Of a stretch of DNA of 64,000 bases, positions 52,068-58,664 are shown one piece after another; position 1 is the stretch's first letter; each line of letters begins with the position of its first letter. Under the pieces are notes generated by a model. The model was not told where the DNA came from and searched no databases. It saw nothing but the letters and a program-made list of their open reading frames with translations. This DNA is from CAZOOW01 sp964581535 (GTDB taxonomy: Bacteria > Patescibacteriota > Saccharimonadia > Saccharimonadales > Saccharimonadaceae): positions 1 through 64,000 of the forward strand of contig CAZOOW010000005.1 of the NCBI GenBank assembly GCA_964581535.1. The letters are read 5' to 3'. Position numbers and translations under genes: made by a program.

Positions 52068-52763
52068 TTAGTTTACCGGGAGAGTTTGCTTAGGACACTC
52101 CGTTAATATCCGTGCCATTGCGTCGTGCTCACTGGCGGTAATCCAGAGCGTATATTTAGTTTTGACAGCTATTTGACGCGCGACATAGCTGCATCGGAAT
52201 GCTTTGTTCGGCGGCAGCCACGTCGCTGCGTCGCCGTCGCCTTTGTCCTGATTAGACTGACCGTTGACTGCTAGCAGGTTCAGCGGGTCGTTAGCAAATG
52301 CATGCCGCTGCTCATGCGCTAGCTGTTGAGCACCTTTTTGCCAAGCATCACTAAGAGAAACGACATGATCGATTTGAATGTCATCGCTGGTGTCCAAACC
52401 GCGAACGAAATCCATAGTTGTTCCGGTATAGGGGTCAAACAAGGTGCCCGTAGCGACCTTGCAGGTTGGCATTACAAATGTCTCGTTGGCGAGGTCACGC
52501 GAGAGAATGAAATTCCTCATGTCGCAGTTGTCGATCCGATCCCAGCCGTCACTAAACTGGGCTCGCGTATACCCAGTTTTTGCGGCGCGGCCTTTTATCG
52601 GGAGCTTCGTTAATGCGTTCGCTGCAGGGGAATCGGTCCTAATGGTGACTACTGGTACATCGTCGTTTTCTTTGGCCTGTATGTCGATGGTTTTAAGACT
52701 TCCGATGACCGTAATAGCCAGTACGATGAGAAAACGAATAACTCCGTAGAGATGCCGGTTCAT
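52068..52763 (-). CDS. Secreted HNH nuclease (GmrSD-C/DUF1524 type)
   Basis: 231 residues with an N-terminal signal/anchor (GVIRFLIVLAITVIGSLKTI) and an HNH domain: IDHVVSLSDAWQKGA (catalytic His), DPLNLLAVNGQSNQDKGDGD (Asn) and TWLPPNKAFRCSYVARQIAV (His replaced region). The sequence strongly resembles secreted HNH proteins of Actinobacteria. It probably degrades extracellular DNA, a likely nucleotide source for a cell without purine or pyrimidine synthesis. Its ATG overlaps the rarA stop (ATGA), so it is translated from the rarA message. Confidence 0.85.
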   Translation of the reverse strand: MNRHLYGVIRFLIVLAITVIGSLKTIDIQAKENDDVPVVTIRTDSPAANALTKLPIKGRAAKTGYTRAQFSDGWDRIDNCDMRNFILSRDLANETFVMPTCKVATGTLFDPYTGTTMDFVRGLDTSDDIQIDHVVSLSDAWQKGAQQLAHEQRHAFANDPLNLLAVNGQSNQDKGDGDAATWLPPNKAFRCSYVARQIAVKTKYTLWITASEHDAMARILTECPKQTLPVN

Positions 52764-53923
52764 AGTGAAATGTCTTCCGGTAGGAACCCATTTTTATGTT
52801 TAAATCCGGACTGCCACTCGTAACCCTTGTTGTACCCAAGTTCTTTCATGAGTTTCGTCGGCGCGTTCCTGAGATGAAGTGGGACGGCCGAGTCCGGATA
52901 TTTTTTGGCGAGCGCTTTCGCTTCGTACATGAGATCCGTAATCTCACGGGACTTTTTACTGCGTGCGAGAGCTGTCGCACAGTGGTAAAGATTGTAGCTG
53001 GCTTCTGGCAGACCAACCCGTTCAACTGCCTGAAAGGTTGCGACGGCGATAGAAAGTGCGCCATTTCCGACGAGTCCTATATCTTCGCTGGCAAACACAA
53101 CCATGCGTCGAGCAATAAACTTTGGGTCTTCGCCAGCATCTAGCATCCGAGACAGATAATAAAGTGTAGCCGTGACATCTGAGCCACGCATACTTTTTAT
53201 AAATGCACTGACGACGTCATAATGCATGTCGCCTTTTTTATCGTAACCAGGTACTCGTTTTTGAGCGGCAGCTTTAACGATATCTGGCGTCACTTTTTCG
53301 TTTGTAAAAGCTAATGAAAGTTCAAGGTTTCCTAAGGCAACTCGAGCGTCTCCGCCCGAAAGCTCTGCAAGATAATCAAGCGCTTTTGGAGTTACATTTT
53401 TCGTTTTTCTCAGTAATTTCAACGCTCTTTTTAGTATAGTTACGATCTCTTCTTTGCTGAGTGGCTGTAGTACGAGTACCCTTGAGCGTGAGAGTAGTGG
53501 GGTGATAACCTCAAAGCTCGGATTCTCGGTCGTCGCACCGATGAGAGTGATCAGTCCAGACTCGACATGGGGCAGAAACGCGTCCTGCTGGGCTTTGTTG
53601 AATCGGTGGATTTCATCAACAAATAGGATAGTACGCCGTTTTAGATTCCAGTTTTGTTTGGCATGCTCTACGACTTGTAGCACATCTTTTTTCCCAGCAG
53701 TTACTGCGCTAAGTTCGACAAATTCGGCATCGACTTCATCCGCAATGATTCGCGCTAGTGTCGTTTTTCCCGTTCCCGGTGGGCCCCAAAGTATGAGGCT
53801 GACTGGCTCTTTGTTTTTCACGATATGCCGCAATATCTCGTGCTGACCTAATATATGGGTCTGTCCGACGACGTCGTTCAAACTCTTAGGTCGCATCTGC
53901 TCCGCTAACGGCACCCTACTCAT
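52760..53923 (-). CDS. rarA: Replication-associated recombination protein A (AAA+ ATPase)
   Basis: Clamp-loader-like ATPase acting at stalled forks (RarA/MgsA). 387 residues from ATG 53923 (MSRVPLAEQMRPKSLNDVVG). Motifs: ILWGPPGTGKTTLARI (Walker A, about residue 55), ILFVDEIHRFNKAQQDAFLP (Walker B), GATTENPSFEV (sensor 1), and LSGGDARVALGNLELS (sensor 2). An upstream reading frame to 54064 runs into ddl on the other strand and is rejected. The start is fixed by TATACT 6 nt before it. Convergent evidence for an operon with the downstream HNH nuclease. Confidence 0.95.
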   Translation of the reverse strand: MSRVPLAEQMRPKSLNDVVGQTHILGQHEILRHIVKNKEPVSLILWGPPGTGKTTLARIIADEVDAEFVELSAVTAGKKDVLQVVEHAKQNWNLKRRTILFVDEIHRFNKAQQDAFLPHVESGLITLIGATTENPSFEVITPLLSRSRVLVLQPLSKEEIVTILKRALKLLRKTKNVTPKALDYLAELSGGDARVALGNLELSLAFTNEKVTPDIVKAAAQKRVPGYDKKGDMHYDVVSAFIKSMRGSDVTATLYYLSRMLDAGEDPKFIARRMVVFASEDIGLVGNGALSIAVATFQAVERVGLPEASYNLYHCATALARSKKSREITDLMYEAKALAKKYPDSAVPLHLRNAPTKLMKELGYNKGYEWQSGFKHKNGFLPEDISL

Positions 53924-53929
53924 ATCTAT

Positions 53930-53937
53930 AGTATACT
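53930..53937. promoter_or_regulatory. Palindromic bidirectional -10 element between rarA and ddl
   Basis: AGTATACT reads TATACT on both strands: 6 nt before the rarA ATG (minus) and 9 nt before the ddl ATG (plus). The whole intergenic region is 23 bp. Confidence 0.65.
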
Positions 53938-53946
53938 GTCTCATAG

Positions 53947-54963
53947 ATGACGAAAAAACGCGTCCTACTAGTCTACGGTGGGAAATCATCTGAGCACGAT
54001 GTGTCTTTGATGAGCGCACGTAATGTCTATGCTGCACTCGATGAAAATAAGTATGATGTGACACTTTGTTTGATAGATAGAGAAGGTCGATGGTGGCTAC
54101 AGGACATAGTTGATGACACCCATTCAGGCCAGCCGCAAATACTGCCCGTACTCGGACAAAAACAATTCGTAACTTTGCCTGACCATCACATCATTAAACC
54201 AGATGTAGTACTGCCGGTTCTGCACGGGCAAAATGGTGAAGACGGGACAGTTCAAGGACTTTGTCAGCTTTTAGGTCTGTCGTATGTCGGACCGAGTCTG
54301 CTCGGAGCCGCGGTGACGATGGATAAAGATATGACGAAGCGTCTCCTGGAGCATGCAGATATTCCCGTCGTTCCGTGGCGAACATGGCGCATAAAAGACT
54401 ATAAACCGACATTTGATATGATTTCGGACGAACTTGGAACGACTGATATGTTCGTCAAGCCAGCTAGCGCAGGCTCATCGGTTGGTGTAAGCCACATAAC
54501 CTCGGCAGATAGCTGGGAGAAGGTGCTCGACATGGCGTCGCAGCATTCGGAGGTTGTTCTCATCGAAAAAACAATTCAGGGTCGAGAAATAGAGCTGGCT
54601 GTGATAGGGGGTGACGAAATACGCGTGAGTGGTGCCGGAGAAATCAAGAGCGGTGAGGATTTCTATGACTACGATGATAAATATTCCGCCGCCAGCACGG
54701 CGAAAGTCCAGATTCCTGCGGATATATCAGAAAAAATGCTTGGACAACTTCAGGCTTATGCAAAAAAAACATTTGAGATAACTGAGTGTCAGGGAATGGC
54801 CCGTATTGATTTTTTGGTAGAGGATGAAACTATTTACCTGAATGAGATAAACAGTATTCCTGGGTTTACGAATATTTCTATGTATCCGAAGCTATGGCAA
54901 CACGAAGGAGTGCGCTTCCCGCAGCTCGTTGACCAGCTCATCGAACTGTCGCTCTTGCGGTGA
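53947..54963 (+). CDS. ddl: D-alanine--D-alanine ligase
   Basis: Makes the D-Ala-D-Ala dipeptide for peptidoglycan. The 338-residue ATP-grasp enzyme shows LLVYGGKSSEHDVSLMSARN, PVLHGQNGEDGTVQGL, the Ser/Tyr lid region FVKPASAGSSVGVSHI, YDYDDKYS and FLNEINSIPGFT-like LNEINSIPGFTNISMYP at the C-terminus with the metal ligands. Length is normal. Shows the organism makes its own wall precursor. Divergent from rarA with a shared -10 element. Confidence 0.95.
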   Translation: MTKKRVLLVYGGKSSEHDVSLMSARNVYAALDENKYDVTLCLIDREGRWWLQDIVDDTHSGQPQILPVLGQKQFVTLPDHHIIKPDVVLPVLHGQNGEDGTVQGLCQLLGLSYVGPSLLGAAVTMDKDMTKRLLEHADIPVVPWRTWRIKDYKPTFDMISDELGTTDMFVKPASAGSSVGVSHITSADSWEKVLDMASQHSEVVLIEKTIQGREIELAVIGGDEIRVSGAGEIKSGEDFYDYDDKYSAASTAKVQIPADISEKMLGQLQAYAKKTFEITECQGMARIDFLVEDETIYLNEINSIPGFTNISMYPKLWQHEGVRFPQLVDQLIELSLLR

Positions 54964-54992
54964 TATACTAATACTCAGATAAAGGAGGTGAG

Positions 54993-55751
54993 ATGTTCGA
55001 ATTATTTGGTGGCGTGACAGGTTTCATACTTTTTTGGGGGCTTGTTCTCGTCCTTAGTGGTCTCAAAGTTGTTAAACAATATGAGCGCGGTGTGGTCCTG
55101 ACGCTTGGACGATACACCGGAATACGGGAACCGGGGCTTAGGGTAATTATCCCAATTTTTCAGCAGATGACTAGGGTAGATGTTCGTTCGATGCCGATCG
55201 ATGTTCCAAAACAGGAAATTATCACCAAAGATAACGTAACTGTCGGTGTTGATGCTGTCGTGTATTTGCGAGTTATCGAAGCTTCTAAGGCTGTGCTCGA
55301 GACGACTAACTACGTATACGCGACGAGCCAGTTCGCACAGGCGGCGCTACGTGACGTCGCTGGAAACGCCGATCTCGATGAGCTACTTTCGAAACGTGAA
55401 GAGATTTCAGAGCAAATAAAACAAATCGTTGATGCCGAAACAGACAAATGGGGAATCGATGTCGAAAACGTAAAGATTCAAAATATCGAGTTGCCTCAGG
55501 ATATGAAACGGGCAATGGCAAAACAAGCCGAGGCAGAGCGTGAGCGACGCGCTGTCGTTATTTCGGCCGATGGAGAGAAACAGGCTGCTCAGGCTATCGC
55601 TGACGCTGCGGCAATGCTGAGCAAAATCCCTGGCGGTATCAATATCCGAACATTGCAGACGCTGGAGAAAATTTCGGTTGAACCGAGTCAGAAAACTTTG
55701 GTCGTGTTGCCAAGCGAGCTGACGAATTTGAAAGAACTGCTCACAAAATAG
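54993..55751 (+). CDS. SPFH/Band 7 (stomatin-like) membrane protein
   Basis: 252 residues. An N-terminal membrane hairpin (GFILFWGLVLVLSGLKVV) precedes the Band 7 domain (QYERGVVLTLGRYTGIREPG, VDVRSMPIDVPKQEIITKDN, VGVDAVVYLRV) and a coiled-coil C-terminal part (KRAMAKQAEAERERRAVVIS). Bacterial relatives (QmcA, SlipA) form membrane cages and recruit proteases. No NfeD partner is adjacent; a DUF202 membrane protein follows after 10 nt. AAAGGAGGTGA gives a full-length Shine-Dalgarno match. Confidence 0.92.
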   Translation: MFELFGGVTGFILFWGLVLVLSGLKVVKQYERGVVLTLGRYTGIREPGLRVIIPIFQQMTRVDVRSMPIDVPKQEIITKDNVTVGVDAVVYLRVIEASKAVLETTNYVYATSQFAQAALRDVAGNADLDELLSKREEISEQIKQIVDAETDKWGIDVENVKIQNIELPQDMKRAMAKQAEAERERRAVVISADGEKQAAQAIADAAAMLSKIPGGINIRTLQTLEKISVEPSQKTLVVLPSELTNLKELLTK

Positions 55752-55761
55752 GACTACCCGT

Positions 55762-56154
55762 TTGATAAATTTCTCCAAATTTCGTGAAATCGCCGAACAT
55801 CTTTACGAGCGGCTTACGCCTCGAAACGAGGCAGATATAGATGTCCGATTTATACTCGCAAACGAACGAACACTCCTCGCCTGGGTCAGAACCGGTTTGG
55901 CTTTGATCGGAGGGGGAGTAGCGGTAGGTATGCTAGGTGGTACAAGCGACCATTTCATCGTCGGTATCGGAGCTGTTGTTATGGGCGGACTGCTCAACCT
56001 TATCGGTTATATGCGTTATCACGCGGCGGATAAAGCCATCCGAACCGGCAAACTACCACCGACAGGTGTCGCAGGGCTGCTTGTCGTCATCGGCGTGTCG
56101 GTTTTCGCCGCAGCAGTAGTCTTAGTGATTCGCTTCGCAATGGCGGCTCGCTAG
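55762..56154 (+). CDS. DUF202 (YidH-like) membrane protein
   Basis: 130 residues with the DUF202 signature LANERTLLAWVRTGLALIGGG at about residues 29-49 and three membrane segments (the signature, IVGIGAVVMGGLLNLIGYM, AGLLVVIGVSVFAAAVVLVI). Function unknown in this family. The TTG start is assumed because the domain is preceded by a plausible helical N-terminus (KFREIAEHLYERLTPRNEAD); no ATG is available. It is in an operon with the SPFH gene. Confidence 0.85.
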   Translation: MINFSKFREIAEHLYERLTPRNEADIDVRFILANERTLLAWVRTGLALIGGGVAVGMLGGTSDHFIVGIGAVVMGGLLNLIGYMRYHAADKAIRTGKLPPTGVAGLLVVIGVSVFAAAVVLVIRFAMAAR

Positions 56155-56211
56155 TAGCCACCCCTGTCTTGTTAGATGCAGGTACTTAGGATAAAATAAA
56201 TAGGCCAAAAC

Positions 56212-56287
56212 GGCTCTTTAGCTCAGTTGGTAGAGCAGAGGCCTGAAGAGCCTTGTGTCCCCAGTTCAAGTCTGGGAGGAGCCACCA
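56212..56287 (+). tRNA. tRNA-Phe (GAA)
   Basis: 76 nt, CCA encoded; acceptor GGCTCTT/AGGAGCC, anticodon loop CTGAAGA, canonical D- and T-loops (TTCAAGT). Confidence 0.96.
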
Positions 56288-56325
56288 AAATAAACCACTC
56301 TAGTTCATCTAGGGTGTTTTATTTT
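56288..56325 (+). terminator. Terminator of tRNA-Phe
   Basis: Hairpin around CTAG-TTCAT-CTAG with AAAATAAA...TTTTATTTT arms. Confidence 0.75.
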
Positions 56326-56367
56326 CGCTCGGACTTGCTTCGATTGTTTGAGCGTAAAGTCGCAAAT

Positions 56368-56387
56368 GCTGTAACAATTGTTACAGC
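56368..56387. promoter_or_regulatory. 20-bp perfect palindrome, candidate operator
   Basis: GCTGTAACAATTGTTACAGC is its own reverse complement. With TATACT at 56407-56412 as -10, it covers the expected -35 position of the following secreted-protein gene, so a dimeric regulator bound here would block or recruit polymerase. Confidence 0.6.
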
Positions 56388-56445
56388 TTATGGTTGAAGG
56401 TTTTCATATACTAAAACGACATGTCCAACTAACAAGGAGGAAAAC

Positions 56446-57255
56446 ATGAAGCAAAAAGTTATGACATTCGGTTTAATAACTGGAATAGCAGGGCTGGTAT
56501 TGGCGTCACCGGTGTCCGCACTAACTACCAGAATTGTAGATCCTAATACACTTCAAAACGGCTGGTCTGACCAGTTTACCAAAGATGGTGGGCAAGTTCT
56601 GCTTGCTGAAGGTGCACCGGAAGGTTTTGGTAATTATTCCTTGGAACTAAGTACGGATAGTACAAATGACTCGAAGGCTAACTACTCGCGGCCGGAGAGC
56701 ATAGCACTCAATGATATTACAACGTTAAGTTACTGGACTTACCAGAAAGAAGCCTCGCTTGCTAATGGTACCGCATCACTTCAGCTGGGTGTTGATTTGA
56801 ATAATGATGGCTCTTGGGATACCAACCTAGTCTACGAGCCCGGTGAACAGGGCATGTCGATTGTACCGAATCAATGGATGAACTGGGATGCAGCGGAAGG
56901 TGTGTTCTGGAGCTCGAATGCAGACTCTGCCTTGGCGAAGTATAACGATATCGGTGGATACAACATGTACAGCCTAAGCGACGTCTATAAACAGTATCCA
57001 GAAGCACAAATAGTCGGGCTAGCAGTGAATGTTGGAACGTATAATCCTGACTACCGTATTTTGGTTGACGGCGTTCAGTTGAATGGAAAAGTATATAATT
57101 TCGAAAAAGCGCTTAGTGCAACTTCAAAAAACGCATGTAAAAGTGACGGCTGGCGAAATACCGTTAGTGCGAGTGGAAAAGAATTTAAAAATCAAGGTCA
57201 GTGCGTAGCCTCTGTCGAAGCTAATGCTAACGCTAACTTCAAGCGAGATCAGTAA
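56446..57255 (+). CDS. Secreted protein of unknown function
   Basis: 269 residues with a signal peptide (VMTFGLITGIAGLVLASPVS, likely cut after VSA). The mature part is beta-rich and aromatic (SLELSTDSTNDSKANYSRPE, ALNDITTLSYWTYQKEASLA, SLQLGVDLNNDGSWDTNLVY), resembling a carbohydrate-binding-like jelly-roll fold, and ends with a short Cys-pair domain (NACKSDGWRN...NQGQCVASVEA). No catalytic motif. AAGGAGGAAAAC gives a strong Shine-Dalgarno site. It lies alone between tRNA genes under a palindromic operator. Confidence 0.75.
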   Translation: MKQKVMTFGLITGIAGLVLASPVSALTTRIVDPNTLQNGWSDQFTKDGGQVLLAEGAPEGFGNYSLELSTDSTNDSKANYSRPESIALNDITTLSYWTYQKEASLANGTASLQLGVDLNNDGSWDTNLVYEPGEQGMSIVPNQWMNWDAAEGVFWSSNADSALAKYNDIGGYNMYSLSDVYKQYPEAQIVGLAVNVGTYNPDYRILVDGVQLNGKVYNFEKALSATSKNACKSDGWRNTVSASGKEFKNQGQCVASVEANANANFKRDQ

Positions 57256-57277
57256 GTATCTACACTATACGTAAATA

Positions 57278-57304
57278 AAAAACCGCCGATCGGCGGTTTT
57301 TTAT
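57278..57304 (+). terminator. Terminator of the secreted-protein gene
   Basis: AACCGCCGATCGGCGGTT followed by TTTT. Confidence 0.9.
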
Positions 57305-57313
57305 TCGATTTTT

Positions 57314-57401
57314 TGGTGGGCGAGGAGGGACTTGAACCCTCAAGGTTTATTCAACCAGCGGATTTTAAGTCCACCGCGTATACCAATTCCGCCACTCGCC
57401 C
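57314..57401 (-). tRNA. tRNA-Leu (UAA)
   Basis: 88 nt, CCA encoded; acceptor GGGCGAG/CTCGCCC, anticodon loop CTTAAAA, long variable arm, canonical T-loop TTCAAGT. One nucleotide separates it from tRNA-Cys upstream on the same strand. Confidence 0.95.
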
Positions 57402-57402
57402 G

Positions 57403-57476
57403 TGGAGGCACCTACGGGTAACGCTCCCGTCTACCTGGTTTTGCAGACCAGTGCCTAACTTCTCGGCCAAGGCGCC
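57403..57476 (-). tRNA. tRNA-Cys (GCA) with unusual elbow
   Basis: 74 nt, CCA encoded (discriminator U). Acceptor GGCGCCT/AGGTGCC, anticodon stem CTGGT/ACCAG around CTGCAAA, T-stem ACGGG/CCCGT. The T-loop is AGCGTTA instead of the near-universal TTCRANY, and the D-loop has AG where GG is expected. Position 15 and 48 both appear to be G, as known for E. coli tRNA-Cys. Confidence 0.85.
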
Positions 57477-57557
57477 ACGCACAAACAATTATACCGCACT
57501 ACTTGCCAAATTCGTATCTGTTACGTATACTAGTTTTCGTTCTTTGATGAAAGACAA

Positions 57558-57633
57558 GCGGGTTTAGCTCAGTTGTTAGAGCGCTTCCTTGCCATGGAAG
57601 AGGCCAGGAGTTAGAGTCTCCTAACCCGCACCA
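57558..57633 (+). tRNA. tRNA-Gly (GCC) with U19:A56 elbow
   Basis: 76 nt, CCA encoded. Acceptor GCGGGTT/AACCCGC, anticodon stem CTTCC/GGAAG around TTGCCAT. The D-loop reads AGTTGTTA (G18, U19) and the T-loop TTAGAGT (A56), so the usual G19:C56 tertiary pair is replaced by U:A. All stems are intact. Confidence 0.92.
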
Positions 57634-57674
57634 ACTAAAATATCGAGCCTAGAGCTCGGTTTTTTTAGTTGGTA
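57631..57674 (+). terminator. Terminator of tRNA-Gly
   Basis: CCAACTAAAA...CGAGC-CTAGA-GCTCG...TTTTAGTTGG with a run of seven T. Confidence 0.8.
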
Positions 57675-57739
57675 TGATGTGTGATTTGCTAACTGCTGGC
57701 CTCTTAAAATCAGTAACCGCCAGGGGCCGGACAAAGTCC

Positions 57740-57771
57740 GGCCAGGAGTTAGAGTCTCCTAACCCGCACCA
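57740..57771 (+). repeat. Exact duplicate of the tRNA-Gly 3' end
   Basis: 32 nt identical to 57602-57633 (T-arm, 3' acceptor strand, CCA), 138 bp downstream. No matching 5' half exists. It is preceded by an 8-bp hairpin GGCCGGAC-AAA-GTCCGGCC. This is the pattern left by an integrative element at a tRNA gene or by a partial tRNA duplication. Confidence 0.8.
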
Positions 57772-57834
57772 TTTGTACTCAAAATATTTTGAAACAGTAT
57801 AGTTTCTATCTTTAGAGCCGGACTCTGGCTCTTT

Positions 57835-57843
57835 TGTTATACT
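57835..57843 (+). promoter_or_regulatory. Extended -10 box of yjjX
   Basis: TG-T-TATACT ends 7 nt before the ATG. Confidence 0.6.
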
Positions 57844-57850
57844 TTTCGTA

Positions 57851-58384
57851 ATGAAAGTTGTGGTAGGTAGCAAAAATATACCAAAATGTGCTGCTGTGGA
57901 GGCATCTTTTAGTCGTGCATTTCCAGCGGACAACATTATTGTCGAGGGGCTAGCAACCGAATCAGGTGTGAGTTCACATCCTACCTCTGCCGACGAATCG
58001 ATAAGGGGCGCTTTAAATCGAGCAACGGAAGCATCGCTAAAGATTTCTGATGCAGATTACTACGTTGGTATCGAAGGCGGACTACTAACGCATAATGACC
58101 GAGCTTGGGAAATAGGTTGGGTTGCCATTAGAAACTCACAAGGACAAACTACTACAGGACTCAGCGCAGGCATCGAACTACGCGGTAAAGTGCTCGAAGC
58201 AATTGTAAACGGTATTGAGTTAAATGATGTTTTGAAAAATGATTATGGTTTTGAAGCGGCCGGAAGTAATTCTGGTTTCTATGGCATTGCAACAAACGAT
58301 ATCGTCACGAGGCAGGATGCATATGAGCAGGGCATAACTTTTGCCCTCGCACCGTTCCTGCATCCAGAGTTTTACTCGAAGTAA
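57851..58384 (+). CDS. yjjX: Inosine/xanthosine triphosphatase (YjjX family)
   Basis: Hydrolyses deaminated or damaged NTPs (ITP, XTP). The 177-residue protein has VVVGSKNIPKCAAVEASFSR at the N-terminus, ESGVSSHPTSADESIRGALN, and YYVGIEGGL with the catalytic acidic residue near residue 76. Length matches YjjX. It lies just after the duplicated tRNA-Gly end and has its own promoter. AAAAAGCT...AGCTTTTT (58490-58528) probably ends its transcript. Confidence 0.88.
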   Translation: MKVVVGSKNIPKCAAVEASFSRAFPADNIIVEGLATESGVSSHPTSADESIRGALNRATEASLKISDADYYVGIEGGLLTHNDRAWEIGWVAIRNSQGQTTTGLSAGIELRGKVLEAIVNGIELNDVLKNDYGFEAAGSNSGFYGIATNDIVTRQDAYEQGITFALAPFLHPEFYSK

Positions 58385-58489
58385 GCTGTTCCATAACTTA
58401 AAGCTCTCGACAACAACTCTTTACATAAAATCATCCATCCCATCCGCTTTGAGGGTTTGAAATACGTCTGCTAAATGACCCGATAGCCG

Positions 58490-58528
58490 AAAAAGCTATT
58501 TTACAGTAAATGAAAATAAAAGCTTTTT
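58490..58528 (+). terminator. AT-rich terminator-like hairpin after yjjX
   Basis: AAAAAGCTATTTT paired with AAAAT..AAGCTTTTT. The remaining 58385-58664 region holds no gene; a TATATT-like -10 lies near 58593. Confidence 0.5.
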
Positions 58529-58664
58529 GAGTGCCCAATATACCGCCTTTTCTAAGTATTAGCATTTGGTAGGTATGGGTCACAATAAATGGTATATTTA
58601 ATCAGTAAGCAATAGACAGAAAACAACCTAAACAATTTAAAAATTTATTATTATCGGAGGATAA

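Noticed and set aside
47990..56400. Common ECF promoter motif (TGTAAC) upstream of three genes
   Set aside because: The TGTAAC hexamers are real but no matching -10 element occurs at constant spacing, and one is part of a palindrome. Three occurrences are not enough.
57313..57567. Plus-strand reading frame beginning MVGEEGLEPS
   Set aside because: A well-known artefact: it is the antisense translation of tRNA-Leu(UAA) and tRNA-Cys.
57649..57936. Minus-strand reading frame with GLGDSNSWP
   Set aside because: Antisense of the duplicated tRNA-Gly 3' end and the yjjX promoter; the same artefact type.
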